Source of the DNA: Zygnema cylindricum
Lineage: Eukaryota > Streptophyta > Zygnematophyceae > Zygnematales > Zygnemataceae
DNA length: 64,000 bases
Assembly: GCA_037447655.1 (NCBI GenBank)
Contig: JBBHKE010003004.1
Span: 310,001-374,000, forward strand
Direction of reading: 5' to 3'
Shown here: in pieces, positions 54,378 to 64,000 of the stretch
Layout: every line of letters begins with the position of its first letter
Position numbering within the stretch: the stretch's first letter is position 1
Program-made: the position numbers and the translations under genes
The notes under the pieces: generated by a model
Database searches by the model: none
Told to the model about the DNA's origin: nothing
Seen by the model: the letters and a program-made list of their open reading frames with translations, nothing else

Positions 54378-57300
54378 TTTACGCGTAAAAAAAACGCGTC
54401 TATGCTTTCCACGTGCCGTCTTCTCCTTCGTACGTGTTCCCACCAGCTCACAGCCATGGTCAAGGAGAAGTCTTTTGACTGCCGTCTAAGAGTTATGTGA
54501 TGGTAATTTGTTTGTTTGACGAGTATGATGTTTAATCAGTTGAAGAAGAGCTGTTTTTGTATAAGTGAGTTAGCATTGGTCCTCCTTAGAGTCTTAGAGT
54601 GTAGCAAGGAGTTGGAGGAGTTTAAGAGTTTAGTGGTGATTATCAATGGGAGATTGTTTATCACCATTAATGTGATCAAGATTTTATAGAAGTTTGAGAG
54701 TGAAGAGAACATATGTAAAGAGAAAAGCTTCGGCCAATATATATGTATATATATATTGCTTCCCTTTTGGCCAATCGTTTCTTTGTCATTTTGTTAATGC
54801 TTCCGTTGTCTATCGAGTGTTGCCCTTGTCTTTTATTAAGTTGATATTTTTGATCCTATTTTACCATGATAGTCATCAACTTGTCTAACCAAAAAATACA
54901 AAGATATTTAAGGAAAAATGTGAGCAAGAGTATTTCCAAAAATACGTATCCAAACATATTTTTTTCTTCCACTGAATGAATCCATAACACTAAATTTACT
55001 ATTTACTATTTTTTTATTTTTTATTTACTATATTTACTATATATACTGTAACACGGTATTAACATATCATTAATCGTGAATGTGTATCTGAACCAAAGTC
55101 GATTTGGGCAAAAGTCTTTGCATTGGATATTACATCACAATATGTAATCCAATTTGTAATAACAATATGGTAATAATTTTTACACAAGTTTATTGTATAA
55201 CACATAATTCAATACACAATATGTTATATTAGAGTACGGAATACCTACTGCATTCTTCCCTCCCTTAGATAAGTTACCCCGTTGACAATTCTCAATCAAG
55301 TCTTCTTATCCTCGTCGTTCATTGTGCTCCTTTCAAGCAAATAATCCCATTTTATTTTCTTTTCTAAATAGGCAAATTGATTTTTGTCGACATATTGATG
55401 AGGCAAAGACAATCAAATTCAAGAAAACTAGGGATTGCATTCTCTATAAAATCCTCTATTTTCTATACCCCTCATTTATATCTTAAGACCTGGTCCTTGA
55501 AGTAATTGTACTATTTGAGGCTATATACCACTGGTGGTATAACAAAGTTTGTCAATAATATTATAAATGATTGGTAAAACATTGATTTTTTTAAAACCTC
55601 CATTATACGGGTTAATTCATGGTGGATCCGAACTGATTTTCTGAGAAAATAATTGCATGGAAGTTGGTCATGTCTTTTTGTGGTACTATAGACTCCTCAA
55701 GACAACACCATTTTCTTTACTCTTTACTTTTGAATGTGTAAGTTATATCAAGAAACAGAAACCAATTTCTCATCCATGTCCCTGTTTCCTCCTTATATGT
55801 CTATTGTTCTTCCGGTATTCTTTGAACAAATATTGCCACTCTCATTAATTCAGTTTTGGTGAAACAATGAGCAGTAATTGTTTTCCATATCTCCTCTTCT
55901 CATCAACAGACTATTTCATCAATTATTTCACCAAGGCGCTTTTGAGTCAGCAACAGTTTCCAAAAACTTGTCTTCATTTATGTTTTTAGGTTGATCAACA
56001 GGAGCGTTTCTACATTTGACATTTGATAAAAGGTGAACATATCAGTGGCCCCAGAAAAAAAAAAAAAACCAAAAACTGGTCGAAATTAGACGCTGTTTCA
56101 AAAAATTAGCCGAAAAAGTAGTTGCTGGATTGGAAATTGGATAAAGAAAATCATCGATGTACACACATCATATACGGCAGTAATCCGTGACATATGCAAA
56201 TTGCAATATAATACCTTTGCACTCTTATGTATGATTTGTACTGAGTCCAACGAGTTTTTTCCGATGTCAGCTTTCCATTACAATTTTCTGTTACAACTGC
56301 TCAAATCTTTTATAATACGTCAGAAAATGTGCGGATGAATATTGTTGACAGCATAGAAACCAGTGGTAGTTACAGATAAAAGTAGATGTCATGATATTGC
56401 CGATTAATATAGCAAGATTACGAGAGTAGCAAATTTCATTTTTGTCACAAACCATAGTATCACTTTCATGGAAGAAAGGAACTAGGTAACAACACCGCAC
56501 ATAATTTTTGAATTTGTACGCACTGAGAAAGGCAGACCACTTAAGTTACAGCCAAATATCTTAACCAATAGAAACATACTATGCGCCCCACATTATTTCA
56601 CTCGCTCAGATGAAATCAGAAGATATTCTGTGTTAATTGCCCTAATCAACACTATCAATAGTGCAAAACCATGATTGTAATTTTATCCAAAAACTATGCA
56701 GCAGGAGAACATGGCGGAGACTATTGCAGTTTTTGTCGGGATACACCTGCCAAAACTGCTTGTCTTAAGTGATTGGAAAGCATATAACTTCTGCCATACA
56801 TTCAAACTTACCATGACTTATCATAAAGAACACCCACTTGACCGGCAAAACATACTTACATTTACACAGCCGAAATCATGAAATGAAAAAGGAAGCATGA
56901 TTACCATCACAATGTAATAAAATGCCGACTCAACACTTCCAGGTCAAGAGAAACAAAAGAAAAAGACTTTTACCATTTAGCATTTCATTGGAAAACATAA
57001 AAGAATTTACACAAAATTTCCAGTGAGCAGACACCACAATCAAAGACAGTTTTTGAACATGTCCATCCAACTCAACTCAAAATCTTTTCCTGGTTGAAAA
57101 CTGGTATTGGAAAAAAGCTTTATTATTGTAGCCGCCCTAGAAGCAAGAGAATAAACTAAAAAGTACTTCTCCTCAGGTAAAGACTCCTAAGCTTTCCAAG
57201 CTGACATCCATAATCTCACAAAATTGTGGGCAGAGATAAAGTATGACAAGACCTATAGATAGCACCTTCTGGACATTTGTGCATCTTATATGACCGAGGA

Positions 57301-57418
57301 GGACAAACTAAACTCGCCCTGAGTTTCTGCACTTAGCAAAAACTCTTTATCCTGCAGGAGTAGAGTTCATTACAGACACACATCATCACAGTACCATTAC
57401 AGAGACGTTTTTTGCAGT
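54378..57418. other. intergenic, nothing recognised
   Basis: AT-rich; no protein family, RNA gene or repeat terminus seen. The part next to 57418 is the 3' flank of the COR413 gene. Confidence 0.4.
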
Positions 57419-59394
57419 TTAGAAGAAAAAGAAAAAGATAGGTATCACAATGGTCAGGATGAGTGCCACTGTGGTAGGCAACCTCCTTTGGTGAGTGAAG
57501 GTGCTCTGGGGACCTTCAGGATCATTATTTGCGTCCAAAACATGTTGAGTTGCCAAAACTCCAGCAATCAATAAACTGACGATAACTCCCCAAAGAGTGA
57601 AACGGAGACTAACAATCCAGGCTGGGGCCACAACAATCAGGAGAAGAATGGAGGCCCAGAGATTTGTCGGAGCTGTATTAAGATTTTCGACAAAACAAAA
57701 TTATTAGTTGGCAGTTGGAAGTCTCCAGACATGCTAAAATGCAAAAATTTTAAAAAAACTAAATTTTTTAGAATTAATAAAGATGTCCCCAGACTATCAA
57801 AAAATAAGAGTAAAATGATCTATTCAGCCTTCGACTACTGTCTTAGCATACAAGAAACAGAGCTTATGCAACAACAGAAAAATGTACAAACATTTTAAAT
57901 TTCCATAAGTACACAAGCTTATGACAGCTCAAAAAATATTTTCATCTCTTAAATGTGTAGCAATAGAGGGAGCAGACACATCTACAAAAATCCTCGTCTA
58001 GCAAGAGATGATCTCTGCAAATTAAAAAATTATATTTCAAACCTCCTCCTAAATTGAGAAGGATAGTATTATGCTCACTAAACCAAGGACCATTAAAAAC
58101 AATTGAACATCAAACAAAATAAACATTTTTTTACCCACAGGCAAACAGTGTCGAATTACTGTTTCAACCAAAAAGAAACAAAAAAAAAGATTACTCACCA
58201 GGAATGTGCACTGGCGGCGTATACAAAACACCAAGTACGACAATGAAGGCAATCCAATGGCCAATCTCGCCTCTGGAAAAAATAAATATCATCAGATACG
58301 GAAGATTACAAAAAGAGCAAATTTCAGGCAGACAAAGATTGACAAAATCTATGTTCGTTTTAGAACCTCATCCGCAAAAGCTTAAAATTCTGAGTTACAT
58401 GTCCTTCACCTTCTTGTGTAACGAACCTAAAAAGGAACACCAAAGACGAACGATATCATCAATAATAAGGACGAAAAGAAGAGAAAAACCAGCTAATGGT
58501 TGAGAAAAAAAACAATTCACACCTGAAGAAATTGAACACAAGATCCGGAGCATTAATAAAAATAAGTGGCACCAGCAAGCCAATAAGAAGTGGAGATCGC
58601 CATTCTGTGTTTTCCAGAACAAGAAGCGCCCTGTAAAACAACCAACCAAGGACAGTGTCAGAAACTAGAGGAGCATCCAAACATAAATAAGTATGTAGCT
58701 ACCTAGCATATTTAACTGGTTAACTAACATACAATACAAGTGAAACAAAAAAAAGTAACAGCAATTGAAAATAAGAAAAACAACAACCCGCCGAGGCAAA
58801 GCAAGCTTGTCAGGTATTATACGAACCCGAGTTTGGACCAACCTGGAAAGAGGCAGTAAATGCAAATACAAAGCAATATAAAAAAGCTAGTTATTGTTTT
58901 AAAAACCAGAAGCACAGCCAGGACACTTCTTGATAGAACAATAAAATAAAAAACTGAATCATCAAGGCTTTGAACATGCGTCAGTTGGTTGAGTCGATAT
59001 GAAAAAATAAAGAAAACTAATCCAGGTTTTCACACATGGGAACCAACACTAAAAAACTGTCAAAATTTACACTACACAATACTTCACTACGTAAATAGAG
59101 CACCAGAATGAAAAAATGACATTTTTACCAGCAAATGTAACAATATACTGAAAAAGGGCAATAAAAACGGAAAAAAATGCAGTCCACACCAGAGATTGTA
59201 AGAAATGCTAAATTAAAGCATCGAAATTGGATGAAAAGATGAAAGACTCACAGAGCAGCGACAAGCAGTGTCCACTGCAACGGAGCCCATCTGTGTTTCA
59301 CAGATTCAAGGATTGAGTTGTCGTGCTGTCCAAGAATGGCCTCCCTCAACAACTCGAGGTGAGGACCTTCCATGCCAAACATTGGAGAAACCAT
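57419..59394 (-). CDS. COR413-family cold-regulated membrane protein, 4 exons
   Basis: Proposed exons on the minus strand: 59394-59252, 58630-58523, 58272-58199, 57672-57419. All introns are GT...AG, the joins keep frame, and the total is 579 nt, giving 192 residues. The ATG is followed by MVSPMFGMEGPHLELLREAI. Exon 2 ends and exon 3 begins with the family signature VFNFFRGEIGHWIAFIVVLG (residues 79-98), which aligns with FNVLRGEIGKWIAF of Arabidopsis COR413-PM1. About six hydrophobic segments are predicted (roughly 38-53, 62-80, 90-101, 113-127, 130-147, 173-192). Length is close to the roughly 200 residues of plasma-membrane COR413 proteins. No transit peptide is seen, which argues against the chloroplast (COR413-IM/TM) branch. 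The family is induced by cold, drought and ABA and is linked to membrane stabilisation; its biochemical activity is not known. The C-terminus is unusual in ending with six Phe. Confidence 0.88.
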
Positions 59395-60035
59395 ATTGGA
59401 TAAGGGAAGAAGAAGAAGTTACAATAAGAGTTGTAGTTCAGAAAATAAGGAACTCTGCAAAGAAGAGTAAAAAAGGAGGACTATTTACAACTGTAAAGGA
59501 ACTGTTAAGTTGCAAATATATGTGTACAGCAACTCCGTTTGTAACATGATCTTGTCAGCTGAATATACACAGCATATTCTTTGGTTCGGATGTGCTACAC
59601 TAAGAATCGGTACTAGCTAAGTCCAGTATTTTTCTGGAAAGGTACACGTGTAATGTTTTTCGGTTAACAAAATTTTTATGAGAAACAGAATTGAATACGG
59701 GCAGTGTGGATAAACCAGAATAATTTCCACCTTGGAACGAGCGGGCGAAGATCGTCCACGTGGGACTAGAATTTGGAGATGATATTTATTTCGTTTCTTG
59801 AGAAAAGTCGTATTTATGAGATGAAATTTTTAGCGACCTCTTGAAACGTTATTTCCTGTTACATTTAACGAATATTCACTTGTGAAAAAATTCTTTTGAG
59901 CTGCCCCATCTGTTCCATTTCCGTAGATGGTCTCCACGTCAACTTTCAGAGATAAGTCGACGCGTGTCAGGTCCTGAATGATGTGCCATCGCCAGGTCGA
60001 CATCGGAGTGTTCCAGGACATAGACACGTGCCTAT
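59395..60035 (-). promoter_or_regulatory. COR413 upstream region with three CACGTG boxes
   Basis: CACGTG occurs at 59645-59650 (in ACACGTGT), 59757-59762 (in GTCCCACGTGGAC, a 13-base near-palindrome) and 60025-60030. These lie about 250, 360 and 630 bases upstream of the ATG. CACGTG is the core of G-boxes and ABA-response elements bound by bZIP factors, which suits ABA- or dehydration-induced COR413 expression. A TATA-like CATATATTTGC lies near 59512-59522. The transcription start is not determined. Confidence 0.5.
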
Positions 60036-60456
60036 ATTACCTAAAAGGCGAAGCAACCAACCAAATAACCGTACGCAGCATTGCGGCTATCATATCGTTT
60101 TCGAAAACGACAATAGTCAATGTCCCTTAAAATTTGTACCTTCTGCGGGAGAGGCGTCACGTTTGTTCAGCGAGCAAAATTTTTTGGCTTTCATTTTTTT
60201 GTCTTGTAGCGACTTCTATCCCCGTAAATTGACAAAGGTGGGCACCTAAAAAGAAAGAAACGTACACATATTGTACACTTTCTGCGACACAAATGATGTC
60301 AACACGTAGCCTATACTGCTGTACGGGCAAATTGCACTAGAAGCTACGTGGCTGACGGAGATACTGCGCGCCATATCCGTACGGCGCAGAACTGCAGATG
60401 ATGTCGCGTGTCTCTCGAACGTTCATAGTCCAAAATCAAAGAATGTGGCGGAACGC
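60036..60456. other. intergenic, nothing recognised
   Basis: It contains one segment resembling the family A LTR U3 (CTACGTGGCTGACGGAGATA, GCGCGCCATATCCGTACG) at 60340-60395, too short to assign. Confidence 0.35.
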
Positions 60457-60458
60457 TA

Positions 60459-60997
60459 CACCGCGCATCGTTATTAGTGTCAACGACACTAATTTGGGTT
60501 CTTAAAATTTTGGTTTTTTTCCTCAAATAGGATACATGATTTTAATTTTTCCTTGACGTTAATTAAGGTACCGTACAAAATAGCGTAAAGGACGAATTAC
60601 AATAATATCTAAATAGTGTGGTGTACGGTCGATGTCATACCGTACATAAATGTACCTTTTCAAGTGAAAATTTTACAAAAAATGAGTTAAATCAGACGCG
60701 CACGCATAGGATCGTGCGCTAAAAAAACGGGATTGTTCTGACACGTAAATTAGTCTTACATGTACGGATATTTAAATTTCACGACGGCGTACGATTTTTA
60801 ATATTTTGTACGGATACATATATTAGTGTACATAATCGTACATCGAATATTCCATTTTTGCTGTTCCCAAATTAGCATAAACGCCGAAATTAGAATACAC
60901 CTTTTTAAAAAAAATAAAAAAAATATTAATTAGCGTCAATGACGGTATATTTACTTCCACACTATTTAAACTTTGACACTAATAACGATGCGCGGCG
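60459..60997. mobile_element. MITE copy 1 (TA-flanked, TIR CACCGCGCATCG)
   Basis: 539 bp with terminal inverted repeats CACCGCGCATCGTTATTAGT / its complement, and TA on both sides (60457-60458, 60998-60999). This matches Tc1/mariner-type or similar TA-targeting elements. No coding capacity. Confidence 0.75.
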
Positions 60998-60999
60998 TA

Positions 61000-62423
61000 C
61001 ACCGCGAATCGTTATTAGTGTCAAAGTTTAAATAGTGTTTAAGAAAATTTACCGTACTTGATGCTAATTAAGAATTTGAAAATTTTCAAAAAACAGGTGT
61101 ATTCTAATTTCGGCGTTAATGCTAATTTGGGAACAGCAAAAATGGAATATTCGCCGTACGATTATACACATTAATATATGTATCCGTATAAAATATTAAA
61201 AATCATACGCCATCGCGATTTAAAATATTCGTACATGACATACTAATTTATGTATCAGACTAATCTCGATTTTTTTAGCGCACGTTCCTATGCGTGTGCG
61301 TCTGATTTAAATCATTTTTTGTAAATTTTCACTTGAAAAGGTACAGTACATTTATGTACAGTCTGACATCCACCGTACACCACACTATTTATATTTTATT
61401 GTACTTTCGGGCTGTACGCTATTCTGTACGGTAGTGTTGTGTATCGATAAAAAACTTATCGCGATAACACCGATACCGATAGTTATCGGTTATCGAACGG
61501 TCAGCGGTCCCGATATATTTGTACTTTCTGTACTTTCAGTCCGGAGTGCTTTCTGTTCGGTAAACTGAACAGTATATTTACGAGAAATGTACGGTTCTTT
61601 ACGGGAAATGTACGGAATTTGACGAAAAAATACGTTGCACTTTGTAGTACTTTTTGGGCGGTTAACTGAACATGAATTTTACAGGAACGTACGGAATTGT
61701 ACTGATAAACTTATTATCATGGAACAGTAAAAAGACGGCGGACACAAAGTACAACGGATGCAAAATAACATTATGCGCGCCACCGGAATCGAACGGACGA
61801 CATTCAATGAGAAAATACGAGCGGACGGTCAGCGTGAGCGCCGGCATCTCGTAATGGCTTTTTTGGCGGCATTTGCCAAAAAAGCCGACGGATTGACACG
61901 TGGCATGTTTTCCAGTGGATCCCAAAAAATAAAGGGACAAAGCCACGGCGTCGGATGTGAAAGGTACATCATTTTAACTGGAGCCGTACTAAAGCCGTAC
62001 ACATCTTATGCCGCCTACTGTATTTTCGGCTTGTACAAATTATTTGATTGGTAGGTACCTTAGGGGTTGTGAGTAGGGCGTGTCGGGGGAATAAGACGTA
62101 CAGTTGAGTGTACATGCCGTACATTTATCTGTACGGCTCGTACAGTTATCGTTATCGGCATTATTGCCGATAAGTAGCCGATATTATCGGCTACTTATCG
62201 GCGATAAGACCGATAGCGATATATCGTACCAATATATCGATTATCGGGTCCCCGAAAAAAGGCCCATATCAGTTATCGGCAAATCCTTACCGATACACAA
62301 CACTACTGTACGGTAACTTAATTAACATCAAGGAAAAATTAAAATCATGCATCCTATTTGAAAAAAAATCAAAATTTTAAGAACCCAAATTAGAGGTATT
62401 GACACTAATAACGATTCGAGGTG
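61000..62423. mobile_element. MITE copy 2, inverted relative to copy 1, split by hAT
   Basis: It starts CACCGCGAATCGTTATTAGT and ends CGATTCGAGGTG followed by TA (62424-62425). Without the 882 bp of inserted sequence and duplicated target it is 542 bp, the same as copy 1. It shares the central TA with copy 1, so both form a palindrome with arms of over 400 bp. Confidence 0.75.
61432..62305. mobile_element. non-autonomous hAT-type element
   Basis: TIRs TAGTGTTGTGTATCG / CGATACACAACACTA are flanked by a perfect 8-bp duplication CTGTACGG (61424-61431 and 62306-62313). TIR form and 8-bp target duplication are the hAT hallmark. At 874 bp there is no transposase. Sub-terminal regions are rich in ATCGG and CGATA words, a usual place for hAT transposase binding. 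The middle (61840-62060) has GACACGTGGCATG and ATTTGATTGGTAGG words that recall the family A LTR promoter zone. Confidence 0.85.
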
Positions 62424-62425
62424 TA

Positions 62426-64000
62426 TTGTACAGTACAGTACGGTTACAATGTATCGACCGACATAACTCCATAAACCGTTGAGTGGGTAACTGATGGGCC
62501 GTGGTTACGGTTATGTACTTATGTACCGACGCAACCGTAAGGCCGTACCTCCATTAGAGTTGTCATTAACTGTACGGAGACACTTACCGGCAATGGTTTT
62601 CAGGCCAGTTTGCCATCGGGTGAGTAAACACCACTGTAAATTTCGTATAGTGCTGATAAAAAAATAGTGTTATCAACGCTATATTGGATTAATGACCTCG
62701 GGCCAACAAAACAATAACTCTAATTAACACAGATAACACTAATTTGGATACACATTCCCCAATAGTGTAGCCGCTATACCACGTGTTCACATGGTCGACG
62801 TTTGAACCCATATTTGTTATTAGGAATAAATCTAAGTACGCTTTTCCGTGTCAACGCTAATAACGTAGTTTTACCGTCTCGACGCAGTTATCTGACACTT
62901 TTTCTGTACTTTAGTACGGAAGAACGAGCATTTATGGTAGAGATTGACACGTTACGTACATTGCGTACGCTACACTCTAAATTCCTCTTGGACTATTGTC
63001 ATTGACACTAATTAAAGGTAAGATTCCATTAGACGAAAAGGGGTGGGTTACTGGACGCCGTATGTTTTTGTACAGAGCCGTACCATAATTTTTTTTTGTC
63101 AAACGAAACATCGTTACTGGAAAGGTGTCGGGATGCTCCAAATGATGTAGGCGTAATTCCTAACCATTGGATATTTCACTTGTTGATCTGCGAAGCAATA
63201 GCGCATATCGTCTAGTGTGAAGAAACTCTGTCAACCGAAAGTATCTTCGCACGCTCCGTTTGACATCCACCGACCTTCAAAGTTTGCGACATCTTTTTTG
63301 CCATTCCGTTTCGAAATTTCGATTTCCATTTTCAAAATTAAAATCTGGCCGCAAACTTTTTGTACGAATCATTAACTACCTCCGGTGGTACAGATATTAT
63401 CGTTCAGATTTTCCGTTTGAATAATATTTTTAGATTTTCTAAATGTGAACATTAACTACGTGGCACCAATCATGATTTCGAAAGGTTGTTTACCTGCCCG
63501 ACACAATGGAGCGGACTGCCAGTAAACGCTGTCATTAGACGTTTCCGTACGTTTACTGGGACCGCCTAATGGAATCGAGGCCTAAGGGTGGCGTTCCATC
63601 AGGATTTCTTGTAATTGTACGGCGAACATTACAGGATGCTACATTTTGAACGATGTTCTTTCGCGTAGAGTCTGTAATCCACGTGCTCTGGAATGAGTGG
63701 TACCACGTAAGATAATATCGTATATTGAAAATCGTCAAATATTTTTTACACCGACCAACTTTACTCGAAATCATCATTTGCATACCATGTGCGTGCGGAC
63801 CAGGGCATCGTACCACACAAATTTTGTACTCTTTGCAAACGCTTGTCAGATGCCTGTTCATTTTTTTAGGGTTTCTGCTTTTTCGCGTGACGAATGAGCG
63901 CTTCCACAAATAGTGTGACGAATGGCTGGTAACAAAAATAGCGCGACGAAAGTTCGTTACGAAATTACTTTTGTAATTTCGGTTGGATTTTTGAATGTAT
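62426..64000. other. intergenic, no gene recognised
   Basis: 62660-62760 holds decayed words of the MITE family (AACACTAATTTGGATAC). GATTCCATTAGACG near 63017 and its inverse near 63560 could be ends of another small TIR element. Confidence 0.35.

Noticed and set aside
58395-58680. Short overlapping minus-strand frames as separate genes
   Set aside because: They are readings of COR413 exon 2 and its introns in other frames.
58806-58861. Extra exon of the COR413 gene (LVQTRVRIIPDKLALPRR)
   Set aside because: It is flanked by AG and GT, but including it breaks the frame to the next exon, whereas joining 59252 directly to 58630 keeps frame and matches the family without a gap.

Overview
The window is a repeat-rich piece of a plant nuclear genome, about 60% AT. 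Two things point to a streptophyte: a spliced gene of the COR413 cold-acclimation membrane protein family at the right end (57419-59394, minus strand), and plant-type Ty1/copia and Ty3/gypsy LTR retrotransposons filling most of positions 1-50012. The lineage cannot be fixed from this window; a DNA-methyltransferase-bearing gypsy element would fit a non-seed streptophyte, but that is inference.

Layout. Positions 1-5492 hold fragments of at least three copia lineages: B (1-1454, pol end, LTR, PBS and gag start in tandem), C (2230-3888, two zinc knuckles plus a Gly/Arg-rich box) and family A. Family A is the dominant repeat, with LTRs of about 1.05-1.2 kb. Copies: A2 (3889-6345), A3 (LTR at 5493, coding 17836-19752, 3' LTR 26216-26573), A4 (minus strand, 19753-26215), A6 (29953-42447), A7 (minus strand, 36860-41189) and A5 (43573-50012). 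Insertions are nested, and several have visible target-site duplications: A6 ataat, an unclassified insertion X inside the A6 LTR tggc, A7 inside X aatat, A5 aaaca/aaacg.

The most notable object is an 11.3 kb minus-strand Ty3/gypsy element (6346-17654) inserted in a family A LTR. Its polyprotein order is Gag (two zinc knuckles), aspartic protease, a C5 cytosine DNA methyltransferase, reverse transcriptase, RNase H, integrase, and a degenerate PHD-finger-like C-terminus. The copy is broken by a few stops and frameshifts, but the methyltransferase motifs remain readable. A related arrangement has been reported in charophyte algae (gypsy) and dinoflagellates.

Family A LTRs carry two modules worth attention: a tRNA-like/T-arm-like segment on the strand opposite to LTR transcription, and a conserved inverted repeat between GCGC boxes. 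A7 is a recently moved non-autonomous copy whose open frame joins Gag to in-frame remnants of integrase and RNase H.

From 50018 to the right end the DNA is low-copy or intergenic: a TIR element family (50975-51485, relative at 54241-54377), an (AT)n tract beside a 10-base assembly gap, the COR413 gene with three CACGTG boxes upstream, and a palindromic pair of TA-flanked MITEs (60459-62423), one of which carries a nested hAT-type element with a perfect 8-bp target duplication. No rRNA gene, functional tRNA gene or CRISPR array was seen.
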